Below, piece by piece: positions 17,642 through 26,514 of a DNA stretch of 64,000 nucleotides (positions are counted from its first letter, which is position 1; every line of letters begins with the position of its first letter). A program made the position numbers and the translations under genes. This DNA is from Desulforhopalus sp. IMCC35007 (GTDB lineage Bacteria; Desulfobacterota; Desulfobulbia; Desulfobulbales; Desulfocapsaceae), in NCBI RefSeq assembly GCF_005116575.1, contig NZ_SWCN01000016.1:1-64000 (forward strand), read 5' to 3'. The notes beneath the pieces were generated by a model. The model was not told where the DNA came from. It saw only the letters and a list, made by a program, of their open reading frames with translations, and made no database searches.

Positions 17642-18295
17642 GTGGACAACCCAAGTGAAAATTTCTGGAAGCTGCGTCTTGAACAGATGAAGGCGCAGTT
17701 GAATTCAAATAATTTTGAAGCGTTTGTCGTCAAAGATAAAGCAGAAGCGGCACAGCTCATCATACATGAGATTTTTCCGGCCTGTAAAGCCAAGAGTGTT
17801 TCCTACGGCGGCTCCATGACGCTGAAAGCAACAGGAGTCTTAGAAGCCATTGCAGCAGTTGATGGCGTTGAAATGATTATTCCTGATGATCCAAAGCTTT
17901 CCATGGAGGAGAAACTCGAGAGAAGACGGCAGGGATTACTCGTGGATTTTTACCTGACTGGAACCAATGCCCTTACAGAAGACGGCCATCTGGTTAATCT
18001 GGACATGATCGGTAACCGGGTGGCAGCGCTCACCTTTGGGCCCAAAAAAGTGGTAGTCCTTATCGGCCGCAACAAGATTGTTCCAGACCTGGAGTCGGCC
18101 ATGTACCGCATCAAGGATTATGCCGCACCCACCAACGCTATGCGTCTTGACTGTAAGACCCCTTGCGCAAAAACCTCGGAGTGTGCTGACTGTAAGAGCC
18201 CCGGCAGAATCTGTAATTCCTGGGCAATCACCGAAAAATCCTTTCCTAAAAATCGTATTACAGTCATCTTGATTGACGAAGAGCTTGGTTTGTAG
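17642..18295 (+). CDS. LUD domain protein (LutC/DUF162 family)
   Basis: 217-residue LUD-fold protein, related to the lactate-utilisation proteins LutB/LutC. The family block VSYGGSMTLKATGVLEAI and TGTNALTEDGHLVNLDMIGNRVAALTFGPKKV are clear. A C-terminal cysteine set (CKTPCAKTSECADCKSPGRICNSW) could bind a metal or Fe-S cluster. The start is GTG, with gaggtag upstream. Its stop codon directly abuts the ATG of the U32 gene, so the two are translationally linked. No LutA or LutB partner is present, so lactate oxidation is not assured. Confidence 0.85.
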   Translation: MDNPSENFWKLRLEQMKAQLNSNNFEAFVVKDKAEAAQLIIHEIFPACKAKSVSYGGSMTLKATGVLEAIAAVDGVEMIIPDDPKLSMEEKLERRRQGLLVDFYLTGTNALTEDGHLVNLDMIGNRVAALTFGPKKVVVLIGRNKIVPDLESAMYRIKDYAAPTNAMRLDCKTPCAKTSECADCKSPGRICNSWAITEKSFPKNRITVILIDEELGL

Positions 18296-20143
18296 ATGAA
18301 GAGTGCAGTTCGGAAAATAGAGCTTCTTGCCCCTGCAAAGAACCTCTCCTGCGGTATCGCGGCGATCAATCACGGCGCGGATGCGGTCTACATCGGCGGT
18401 CCGGGCTTTAGTGCCAGGGCCGCTGCAGCAAACAGCATCGAAGATATCGCCCAACTTGTGCGCCATGCTCATCTTTTCGGGGCCAAGGTGTATGTGGCGC
18501 TCAACACAATTTTTACTGACTCTGAACTGGCTAGTGCGGTGACGCTCTGTCACAGCTTATACAACGCGGGTGTCGATGCCCTGATTATTCAGGACACCGG
18601 TCTTCTTCAGTCGGACCTGACACCTATCCCGCTGCATTCCTCCACCCAGATGAATAACCGGACTCCGGAGAGGGTGCGATTCTGGGAAGATGTGGGATTT
18701 GAACAGGTGGTGCTCGCCCGGGAGCTGAGTCTTGAGCAGATACGCAAGATTCGGGAAAAAAGTTCTGTGATACTTGAGTTTTTTGTCCATGGGGCGCTCT
18801 GTGTTTCTTACAGTGGCCAGTGCTATATCAGTGAAGTGATGGCTGGGCGCAGTGCCAATAGAGGTGAATGTGCTCAGTTCTGTCGGCATAAATTTGATCT
18901 GAAAGACCATACCGGGAACATCCTCGCAAAAGACAGTTATCTCCTGAGCCTGAAAGATCTTGATCTCTCTTCTCATCTGGAGGCACTCATCGATGCGGGG
19001 ATAGGTTCCCTGAAGATTGAAGGTCGCCTAAAAGATGAAAATTATGTAAAAAATGTAACCGCCCATTATCGGAGAACTCTCGATCTAATTCTCGGCAAGC
19101 GGTCTGATCTTGTCGCTGCCGCATCGGGCAGATGCAACTTTGATTTTGTCCCTGATCCCTTGAAATCTTTTAACCGGGGGCAGACGGATTATTTTATCCA
19201 GGACCAAAGAAATGTAGTCGGAGATCCGAGAAGTCCAAAATCTAAAGGCCAATATCTCGGACGTGTCTTGCGGGTGGATAAAAGCTCCTTTACCGTTGAT
19301 ACCGTGCACAATATCGCAAATGGTGACGGTCTCTGTTTTTATGGCGGAAAAAACGACCTTGTGGGTATACGGGTAAATAGAGCTGACGGCAACACTCTCT
19401 ATCCCAAGGATGAGGTGGCCCGTCTTGGCCTCAGGGTCGGGATGGAGCTGTATAGAAACTCAGACAGTGCCTTTAATAAACAGTTGAATCGCAGTGAGCA
19501 GTGCAGAACAATTTCTCTTGATGTCATCGTCTCTGATATTGATGGGGGGCTGTTGTTGACCGCCTGGGATAGCGATGGTGTAAGATCTGAAACGCGGTTG
19601 GAAGTTGCTGGACAGCGGGCAAAAAATCCCGGAACCATCGGGCAGGTTGCCGAGAAACAGCTGAAAAAGTCTGGAGGCACTGTCTTTACGGTAAATAATG
19701 TTGAGGTCAATTTGCCTTCTGAGCTGTTTTTTGCAAGTGCTGTCTTCAACGACCTCCGCAGGAAGGCCTTTGACAACCATCAGCAACTGCGCATCGCCCA
19801 TTTTAGAAGCAAGCCTGCTCCACCACGAAAAGATACGGGAATCTGGCCGGTAGATCATGTTGATTATCTCGACAATATTCGGAATACAAAAGCCCTGGAG
19901 TTTTACCAAAAACATGGAGTGACAGAGACTTCCTCTGCGTTGGTTGCAGCAGCAGAGTTAAAGGATGCAACACTCATGACGACAAAGTACTGTATCAAGG
20001 CCCAGCTCGGGAGATGTCCGAAAATAAAAGGAAGCCTCAGAGACATGGACAGACCTCTTCTCCTGGCGGATAATACCGGAGAGTATGCCCTGGATTTTGA
20101 CTGTAAAAAATGTGAAATGCAGCTTCGGCTGAAAAAACCCTGA
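18296..20143 (+). CDS. Peptidase U32 family protein
   Basis: 615-residue member of the U32 family, which includes tRNA and rRNA hydroxylation proteins such as TrhP and RlhA as well as protease-annotated members. Visible: TIM-barrel N-terminus (KIELLAPAKNLSCGIAAINHGADAVYIGG), the U32 signature around VHGALCVSYSGQCYISE at 162-178, a cysteine set (GECAQFCRH), a DUF3656-like middle section, and a C-terminal tail with six more cysteines. The length and domain order are nearest to RlhA-type proteins. It follows the LUD gene with no gap. Substrate RNA is inferred, not shown. Confidence 0.85.
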   Translation: MKSAVRKIELLAPAKNLSCGIAAINHGADAVYIGGPGFSARAAAANSIEDIAQLVRHAHLFGAKVYVALNTIFTDSELASAVTLCHSLYNAGVDALIIQDTGLLQSDLTPIPLHSSTQMNNRTPERVRFWEDVGFEQVVLARELSLEQIRKIREKSSVILEFFVHGALCVSYSGQCYISEVMAGRSANRGECAQFCRHKFDLKDHTGNILAKDSYLLSLKDLDLSSHLEALIDAGIGSLKIEGRLKDENYVKNVTAHYRRTLDLILGKRSDLVAAASGRCNFDFVPDPLKSFNRGQTDYFIQDQRNVVGDPRSPKSKGQYLGRVLRVDKSSFTVDTVHNIANGDGLCFYGGKNDLVGIRVNRADGNTLYPKDEVARLGLRVGMELYRNSDSAFNKQLNRSEQCRTISLDVIVSDIDGGLLLTAWDSDGVRSETRLEVAGQRAKNPGTIGQVAEKQLKKSGGTVFTVNNVEVNLPSELFFASAVFNDLRRKAFDNHQQLRIAHFRSKPAPPRKDTGIWPVDHVDYLDNIRNTKALEFYQKHGVTETSSALVAAAELKDATLMTTKYCIKAQLGRCPKIKGSLRDMDRPLLLADNTGEYALDFDCKKCEMQLRLKKP

Positions 20144-20179
20144 ATGTAATTCCTCAAGCCCTGAGGATGTCTGTCAGCG

Positions 20180-20392
20180 TCACGAAAAGCCTGAGGAACA
20201 GGAACCACCAGAAAGCGCTCCTGAAGGAATGCTTGAGGATACGGTTTGAAAGTTATCTTTTTGGTCGGGTACTACTCTTTTGATGGCAGTGGAGTTGCAT
20301 TTGATGCAATACACCCCTGATATATCTGAAGAGACGAGGATTTTGTCAAAAACTACGTCGCAGTCTGCACAACATAACTTGAGGATTGGCAT
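20180..20392 (-). CDS. Small zinc-ribbon protein (FmdB-like)
   Basis: 70-residue protein with two CxxC knuckles (CCADC and YCIKC) forming a putative zinc ribbon in residues 7-40, followed by a low-complexity Ser/Gly tail ending in SGGSCSSGF, as in FmdB-family regulators. The frame starts at 20407, but MPILKL at 20392 has a ggagccccaaggt site. It faces the U32 gene convergently. Function unknown. Confidence 0.72.
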   Translation of the reverse strand: MPILKLCCADCDVVFDKILVSSDISGVYCIKCNSTAIKRVVPDQKDNFQTVSSSIPSGALSGGSCSSGFS

Positions 20393-20616
20393 ACCTTGGG
20401 GCTCCATCAGAGAAAATTATGACAATGAAAACCCACTATAATGCATTCGTGGCAGAAAAGGGAAGCGGATTAATACGTTACAGCCTGGTTTCTTGTTTTT
20501 CAGGGAATCAAGCTGTCTTGCAGTGATCATAGCCCTTTGGCTTGGGGGCGTCAGGCTGTTTTAATGTGGTCTTTTCTTTTGCAGATCCGAGGTTGTTAAA
20601 ACAGCGAACTCATTAT

Positions 20617-21279
20617 TTACCAGAGCTCCCATGTTTCAAAGTAGAGGACATAGATTCCTAAAAGTAGATTGCTTGTTGCATGGGCCACAACACAGTTCCA
20701 TAAATCTTTTTTCCAGTACAGCAGGAGATTTATGAGCATGCAATAGATTGCCGCAGCAAACCATTCCGGATGGGCCAGGGTAAACAGCAGGGTGATCCAG
20801 AGAAAAGATGCGGGTGTAAATTGACCGATGGGCTGTTTTTCCCAGTCAGGATTGATAATCCATCGCATAAGAAAGCCACGCCAGAAAACCTCCTCGATTA
20901 CAGGAACAAGTACGGCAAGACCAAGCATTCGCATGGTGATAAAAGTCCACTGAGCTGATCGACCGTCAATGGCGGTAAAGGGATTGAATGCTGCGCGGGA
21001 TTCCGGCTGGAGCCATTCGGGCAGAAAACCTGCCAGCACTTGCTCAAGTTGCAGTGCGGAAACCCCAATCCATAATGCAATGCCCACCACACCTGCAATA
21101 AGGCCTGGTCCAACATTGAGGTGGATGCGGATGATATTTTTATTTCGCAGTAAGATAAATGTGGCTATTGCCGTTATCGCAACAGCGGCCGGGTATAGCA
21201 CTGAATAGTATTGCGGTACCTGGAGAAGGAGCTGGCTGAAAATGAGGTAGAGGGCAAACGGTGCAATGTAAGTAAGCAT
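20617..21279 (-). CDS. CPBP-family membrane protease (exosortase-locus type)
   Basis: 220-residue intramembrane glutamic protease of the CAAX/Abi (CPBP) family. The catalytic motifs are EEVFWRGFLMR, a later HPEW and VAHATSN; six or more membrane segments surround them. It resembles the CAAX-protease-related proteins often found near exosortase/PEP-CTERM loci. The frame extends to a GTG at 21360, but the added 27 residues are polar and unlike the family; MLTYIAPFALYLIF at 21279 follows an aggg site. No exosortase is visible in the window. Confidence 0.8.
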   Translation of the reverse strand: MLTYIAPFALYLIFSQLLLQVPQYYSVLYPAAVAITAIATFILLRNKNIIRIHLNVGPGLIAGVVGIALWIGVSALQLEQVLAGFLPEWLQPESRAAFNPFTAIDGRSAQWTFITMRMLGLAVLVPVIEEVFWRGFLMRWIINPDWEKQPIGQFTPASFLWITLLFTLAHPEWFAAAIYCMLINLLLYWKKDLWNCVVAHATSNLLLGIYVLYFETWELW

Positions 21280-21692
21280 TGAGGTATCCCTGGAATTGCC
21301 TGCTGATTTATGGGGGTTAGTCCGTCGTTGCAGGAAAGTAATAGAACCGATATCACTCACTTTTTACCCACTTAGAGGTAAAAGTCAAATGTTTAGTGGC
21401 ATCTGGAAAAGACGTGTATTTGTGTAACTATGTGCCTTACCTGTTGTCTGTAGATAATAGAGTTTAACTATTTTGTGCAGCTGATACCCTGGAATGGAAA
21501 GTACTATCCTGCACCGGTAGTATTTTGAATGAAGCAACATTTCGTTTATATTTTCATTTTTAAAATGAACCAAGACTACACAACCTGATTCATCCAGGAT
21601 TATTTTTTCCTTCCCTGCGGGCTGGTTGTAGCGTTACCTTAACCGCAGTCTGACTTTATCAGATACACAATTTTCCAATATTTAGGCTTTCA
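21280..21692. other. 413-bp AT-rich divergent region
   Basis: Lies between the CPBP protease gene (minus) and the AT-rich methyltransferase (plus). No gene is credible here. Composition shifts to AT-rich towards the methyltransferase, which suggests the boundary of acquired DNA lies in this gap. I found no direct repeats or integrase to mark it. Confidence 0.4.
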
Positions 21693-22331
21693 ATGACAAT
21701 TTTGAAAACAGAGAAGACAATTCAGGCATACAATAAAAATGCCACAAAATATAAAGAAAAATTCAATGATTTTTCACCATACAAGAAAAAAATCATAGAG
21801 TTCCAAGATCAATTCATACCAAAAGGTGCAAGGATATTAGATTTGGGATGTGGTCCTGGAAACAACATTACAACCATCAAATCCCTCGATGATTCATGCC
21901 AATTTACTGGTATAGATCTTTCTGAGGGTCTTCTAGCCATTGCAAAGAAGATTCACCCTTCATGTGAGTTCATTAATCAGAATATTTGTGATCTAAGTGC
22001 GAAGGGCCTTGAACTGTACGAAGCGGTTATTGCATCCTTTTGTATCGTTCATTTGGACAATGAAGAAACTGTAAATGTTCTGAAATTCATATCCGAAAGT
22101 CTTGTGCAAGGTGGCTCTCTTTATTTAAGTTTCATGGAAGGCACAGTATCCGGTTTTGAAACAACATCTTTTTCAACAGAGGAGATTTACTTCAATTACT
22201 ATCAGCTTGATTATGTATTGGGACTATTGAAGGAAAATGATTTGATTCCAAAGATGATAAGCAAGGAAGATTATTTAGAGCAGGATGGATCAATCACCTC
22301 GGATATTTTTATCTACGCACTGAAAGAATAA
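21693..22331 (+). CDS. Class I SAM-dependent methyltransferase, AT-rich
   Basis: 212-residue Rossmann-fold methyltransferase. Motif I is ILDLGCGPGNN (residues about 49-59), the acidic strand end is FTGIDLSEGLL, and motif II/post-I lies in YEAVIASFCIVHLDNE. The C-terminus (SDIFIYALKE) is typical of small-molecule or lipid methyltransferases. Codon use is noticeably more AT-rich than its neighbours and it stands alone with long gaps on both sides, so lateral acquisition is plausible. Substrate unknown. Confidence 0.82.
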   Translation: MTILKTEKTIQAYNKNATKYKEKFNDFSPYKKKIIEFQDQFIPKGARILDLGCGPGNNITTIKSLDDSCQFTGIDLSEGLLAIAKKIHPSCEFINQNICDLSAKGLELYEAVIASFCIVHLDNEETVNVLKFISESLVQGGSLYLSFMEGTVSGFETTSFSTEEIYFNYYQLDYVLGLLKENDLIPKMISKEDYLEQDGSITSDIFIYALKE

Positions 22332-22584
22332 TGGCTCAAAATTGTCGGGCACTCTTCAAGATAGTAACTGACGATCGTCGATGAATTGTTTCATAACGCA
22401 ACTCTTTGCCGACCTTACTTATTTCCAAGCTAAGTCCAGATTTTCTTTAATATTTCCTTGAGGAAAGATGTTAGTCTTCATGCAAGACACCACTATCCGC
22501 ATGTGGATTTTTAAAGCCGCAAATACTATCAAACGTAACTGCTGGCTGAAAGCCGTAAGGTGGGTCGACAGCGTAATCGTTGAA

Positions 22585-23172
22585 CTACTTATCTGACTTT
22601 TTAGGGCTTGCTTTTGCTTTCGTTTTTCTTGGGTTCAACAGATGTTTTTCTGCACGTCTGGTCAGAAAAATGGAGAGGAGTTTACGGGTGAAGATAAAGA
22701 CAAGTATTCCGCTGACCACACCCACTGCAATACTGCCAAGGATGAGGGGAATGAGGATCTCCCAGCCCATGTGCAGGATTGCCATGAATTGATCTTTTAT
22801 ATTCCAGAATTCCAGTTTGGCCATTGTTTTACCGATGTCAATGAACATTCCGGAGACTTCATGCAGTGGAGGTCCACTCCACATTTTCAAACCGATCCAG
22901 TAATTAAAAGTATAAATCGGAGCAACAGTGAGTGGGTTGGTGATCCAGACCGGGATCATTGATGCGGGGCGGTTCATATTAAACAGCGTGGCTGCAAACA
23001 ATGCAAGGATCAGCTGGACACCAACCGTGGGTGTGAAGGCAATAAAAGTCCCGATGGCAAGTCCCCCAGCAATGGCCCGTGGAGAGCTGCGTAAACGTAT
23101 CACCCAGCGCAAAACTGGACGCAGACGGATGAGAAGATTACGGTTTCTTTTTGGTGTGGGAAGGTCTTGCAT
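22585..23172 (-). CDS. DUF2062 family membrane protein
   Basis: 195-residue protein with an N-terminal basic stretch and three or four membrane segments. The family signature SSPRAIAGGLAIGTFIAFTPTVGVQ and ASMIPVWITNPLTVAPIYTFNYWIG are clear. A lysine-rich C-terminal tail follows. I start at ATG 23172; a TTG twelve bases upstream is less likely. Function is unknown, though the family often occurs beside lipid and glycosyltransferase genes, as here. Confidence 0.85.
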   Translation of the reverse strand: MQDLPTPKRNRNLLIRLRPVLRWVIRLRSSPRAIAGGLAIGTFIAFTPTVGVQLILALFAATLFNMNRPASMIPVWITNPLTVAPIYTFNYWIGLKMWSGPPLHEVSGMFIDIGKTMAKLEFWNIKDQFMAILHMGWEILIPLILGSIAVGVVSGILVFIFTRKLLSIFLTRRAEKHLLNPRKTKAKASPKKSDK

Positions 23173-23351
23173 CGGTGCTCTCAATGGTGGTGTACTTCAA
23201 GTTATCACTGTGGTCTTAAAAAATAATTTTGGATGCAGGTATCATCTGATCAGTATAGCAGTTCTGCAGCGCTCATGTAATAGTTGTGTGTACAACGAGC
23301 ACATTATATTCATTCTAGGTTGAGAGTAAATCAATTGTCACAGGGGTACGG

Positions 23352-24836
23352 TTAAGGCTGAGAGAGAGGGATTGGCATTACGGCCAGTTTGACTGTTTCG
23401 GTTCTGCCGAATTTATATCTGTGTTCGAAGTATTTAATATCATGCTCTTTTACATTGACCGCATATTTTTCGCTGAGGAAAAGTGAAAGATTTTCCGGGA
23501 TGGCAGGAGATTTGTCGGCCATCCAGATAACAATACCATTGTCATAACCCTGAGTCGCCGGCAGATTTTCAAACCGATATTCAGGTATCAGGGCGGGGCT
23601 TTGTGGAAATTGGAAATGCATGTTACCTGCAAGAAACCGGTTGTCAGAGATGATGAGGCCTGAGTCAAAGCCGTTTTGACGGATATCTTCAGCCATTGCT
23701 GAGAAAGGATAGTTCATCCGGCAGAACTCGTTGATATAGCTTGCCGCAGTAACGCGAAGCGTAAAGGCGATATAGACAGCCATTGCAGCAATGACAGTTA
23801 CTGACAGAAAAGCTTTTGCGCGTCCTCGTGTTATTTTTTCAACGGGAACCCGTGAAAAAAAGAAGATCGGTACGGCAAAAAGCAGGGGTTGCAGCCATCT
23901 GTCTTTCACGTAAGTGACTTTAAACAGGAGTACGAATATAAGAAGGACGATGCAAAATAAAGCTATATATCGGCCAATGAATTTCTGCTGTAATGTCCGT
24001 TCTTCCCACCATTTTGCATCATATCCTGAGGGGAAGAGGATCAGGTAAAAGAACCAGAGAGGCGTGAGAAAAAGAAAGATAGCTCTGAGCATGCTCAGGC
24101 TTCCAGCCACGTAGTAGTTATCTATGGCTCTTTTAAATTTATTGGTGGCCGAAAAGACAATATCCTGGTTGTTGAGCATCCAGTAGAAATAGTTACCAGC
24201 GAGGGCGAAAATGACAATTACAGAGAAAATTAACTTCCAGTTGAAGATAATTTTCCTCCCCTCCGGCAGGCTTGCAAGGGTAAGCAGCAGGACGAGAAGG
24301 AACAGGCTGAAATTAGCTTTTGCCATAAAACCAACACCAATACAGAGGCCCCAGAATAAGTAATTGAGGCAGGACTGCCTGTTCATCAGCCGAACGGCCT
24401 GATACAGGCTTGCCGCAGCCGCCAATACCACAAGGGTAGTATGGGTCATGTCCCGCTGGGACTCCCAGGCGATCTGGGGAATCAGGAGCAGAGAACAGGT
24501 GGCGAGAATAGCGGCCCGGGTGTTTTTGAGAATAATTCGACTGCTGAGAAAGACAAAAACATAGGTCAGATAGAGGAGGAGATTCTTCATCAGGCTGACA
24601 GAAAAAACATTTTCGCCGAAGACCTGGAAAAGATAGTGCTGTACCCAGGTGTAGAGCGGTGGTTGTTCTGTGTAACCCGCAAGGAGCCACTGGCCAAGCA
24701 AGGCCTGCTCCGCTTCGTCATAATCGAGAGAGTCGGAGATTGTGACCCGAAGGAGTATGTGCAGACCGAAGTAGCAGGCAAGAATCAGAAGAAACTTTAG
24801 ACCTTGAATACCATTATCTGTGTTGTTTGCTTGCAT
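23352..24836 (-). CDS. GT39/ArnT-like lipid glycosyltransferase
   Basis: 494-residue integral-membrane glycosyltransferase of the protein-mannosyltransferase/ArnT type, which moves a sugar from a polyprenyl-phosphate carrier to lipid A or protein in the periplasm. The first periplasmic loop carries the expected acidic pair (DSLDYDEAEQALLGQW), followed by about a dozen membrane helices and a soluble C-terminus. The frame reaches 24953, but MQANNTD at 24836 has an aggatgagg site and leaves a 23-bp overlap with the LAB_N gene. Third gene of a GT2/LAB_N/GT39 operon. Confidence 0.82.
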   Translation of the reverse strand: MQANNTDNGIQGLKFLLILACYFGLHILLRVTISDSLDYDEAEQALLGQWLLAGYTEQPPLYTWVQHYLFQVFGENVFSVSLMKNLLLYLTYVFVFLSSRIILKNTRAAILATCSLLLIPQIAWESQRDMTHTTLVVLAAAASLYQAVRLMNRQSCLNYLFWGLCIGVGFMAKANFSLFLLVLLLTLASLPEGRKIIFNWKLIFSVIVIFALAGNYFYWMLNNQDIVFSATNKFKRAIDNYYVAGSLSMLRAIFLFLTPLWFFYLILFPSGYDAKWWEERTLQQKFIGRYIALFCIVLLIFVLLFKVTYVKDRWLQPLLFAVPIFFFSRVPVEKITRGRAKAFLSVTVIAAMAVYIAFTLRVTAASYINEFCRMNYPFSAMAEDIRQNGFDSGLIISDNRFLAGNMHFQFPQSPALIPEYRFENLPATQGYDNGIVIWMADKSPAIPENLSLFLSEKYAVNVKEHDIKYFEHRYKFGRTETVKLAVMPIPLSQP

Positions 24837-25476
24837 GGTCCTCATCCTGAATAGAATTTTTCTGTCTGAGGCCGATGATGATATTCCTGCTGTAGACAAC
24901 AAGGCCAAAGACCTGGCCTGTAAAGAGCACCGGATCCCGTCTGACGATGGCATAGCTAAGGACCATAAGAGATCCGGTCAGACTGATGAGCCAAAATCCC
25001 ATGGGCAGGATAGACTGTTTCCGTTTTTCACTGTAATACCACTGATAGACAAAACGAAAGGTAAAGACAACCTGGCCGATAACCCCCCAGACCATGAGTG
25101 TCCTGGAGATGTCGCTGTTGGTTAAAACCGTTTGAAAATTATGGGTTTGTCCCATAAGCAGAATGGTTGCCGCAAGTACAGGAAAAGTGTAGGCCAGAAT
25201 TCGCACCAACCGGGGAATTTTATTCCAGAAGCCAAAATAGTAGAGGTTGCGGATATAAACACCATAGGTAATCACCTGGCCCATAATGATGGCAAGATCA
25301 TTACGTAAGATGCCATAGACGATGAGCAGGAATGAGGCAAAGATACTGAGTTGCCAGAAAAGCAGAGGGGAGAGAATCTTTCCTGCTTTTTCCGAAGATA
25401 TCCACTGGGTAAGCTGGCGTGCCGAGAAGAGGATTTGTGCTAAAAATCCAATGGCAAATATGACGTTTTGGTTCAT
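24814..25476 (-). CDS. Lipid-A-disaccharide synthase N-terminal (LAB_N) domain protein
   Basis: 220-residue membrane protein made of two LAB_N repeats (about 1-90 and 115-205). Each carries the FxxRxxxQWxxSEKxxKS pattern (FSARQLTQWISSEKAGKI; FRFVYQWYYSEKRKQS) and the GQVxGxxVYxRN pattern. There is no LpxB catalytic domain. Similar stand-alone proteins occur between GT2 and GT39 genes. Its first codon overlaps the GT2 stop by 4 bp, and its end overlaps the GT39 start, indicating tight co-translation. Confidence 0.85.
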   Translation of the reverse strand: MNQNVIFAIGFLAQILFSARQLTQWISSEKAGKILSPLLFWQLSIFASFLLIVYGILRNDLAIIMGQVITYGVYIRNLYYFGFWNKIPRLVRILAYTFPVLAATILLMGQTHNFQTVLTNSDISRTLMVWGVIGQVVFTFRFVYQWYYSEKRKQSILPMGFWLISLTGSLMVLSYAIVRRDPVLFTGQVFGLVVYSRNIIIGLRQKNSIQDEDHASKQHR

Positions 25477-26189
25477 GAAATCGAGTCGATAACGCTATAA
25501 CGGATATAGCGATTGCGCATCCAGCGGAAGGCAAGTGTGTCAAAAAAAGGGCCGACAAGACGGTTCCAGAGATGGTATTTACTGGTTCCTGCCCGGCGGG
25601 GATAGTGAGAGATTGGCAGTTGTTTAACCTTACCTCCCTCCAGTTGAATGAGCGCGGGAATAAAACGGTGCATACCGTGAAAGAACGGAATCCTGAGCGC
25701 AAATTCTGTTTTCATGATTTTCAGCGGGCAGCAGGTGTCTTTGATGCCATCGTCTATCATGAGCCGTCTGTAACCATTGCCAAGTTTCGAAGAAATTCTT
25801 TTCACAAGACTGTCCTGCCGTTTTGCCCGAATACCGTTCACCATGTCAAATTCAGGAAAATAAGGGAAGTAGCTCATGAAATCGGCAGGATCTGTCTGTA
25901 GATCAGCATCGATATAACCAACAAGCGAGGTCGTACAGTGGTCGATGCCCGCTTTTACAGCACTACTCAAACCATAATTCCTGTCGAGACTGATAACCTG
26001 ATAGTCGCTTGAAATCGAACATTTCTTACGTATAATATCCAGACTGCCATCTGATGAGCCATCATTGACGAAAAGCACTTTTGTGGCAAGTGGAGTTATC
26101 TTGAGAAATTTGTCCATTTCCGTAAAGAAGGATAAAAGGCTCTCTTCTTCATTGAAAACTGGCACAATAATGGTCAGGTCATCAGTCAT
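25473..26189 (-). CDS. GT2 family polyprenyl-phosphate glycosyltransferase
   Basis: 238-residue DPM1/ArnC-like cytoplasmic enzyme that probably loads a sugar onto undecaprenyl phosphate. Visible: TIIVPVFNEEESL near the N-terminus, VNDGSSDGS, and the metal-binding GYIDADLQTDP. It lacks the C-terminal membrane anchor found in ArnC, ending instead in a short basic tail. First gene of the operon; the donor it makes would be used by the GT39 enzyme two genes downstream. The ribosome site is weak. Confidence 0.87.
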   Translation of the reverse strand: MTDDLTIIVPVFNEEESLLSFFTEMDKFLKITPLATKVLFVNDGSSDGSLDIIRKKCSISSDYQVISLDRNYGLSSAVKAGIDHCTTSLVGYIDADLQTDPADFMSYFPYFPEFDMVNGIRAKRQDSLVKRISSKLGNGYRRLMIDDGIKDTCCPLKIMKTEFALRIPFFHGMHRFIPALIQLEGGKVKQLPISHYPRRAGTSKYHLWNRLVGPFFDTLAFRWMRNRYIRYSVIDSIS

Positions 26190-26514
26190 ATACGAACATA
26201 TCAGGCGGAGGGTTAGCCTTTTTTCCGTGGAAATGGTCTGTTTTTATCAGAAAACAACCTCATACATCTACCAGCAACATTAAAAAAACTCAAGTTATTT
26301 TGGTTTTTCCTCGTTTAAACCGATTTTCCTGAACAATTAACGGCAACTTTTTGGCCAAATCGTGATCCCTCAAAGTGGCGAACAGATAGCCAACCACTTG
26401 AAGATTGACAACAACATGAGGCTTCGGTACTTTGGCAGACTGATGGTGCAGAAAAGGACAGGTGAGGGCGGAAAAAATTCGTTTTTTAAAAACGGGTGGC
26501 AGAGGAAGATTGTT
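26190..26514. other. 325-bp divergent region
   Basis: Separates the GT2 operon (minus) from the M15 peptidase (plus). An in-frame ATG for the peptidase at 26362 would fill part of it, but the resulting N-terminus is basic and would bury the export signal. No specific site was identified. Confidence 0.45.
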
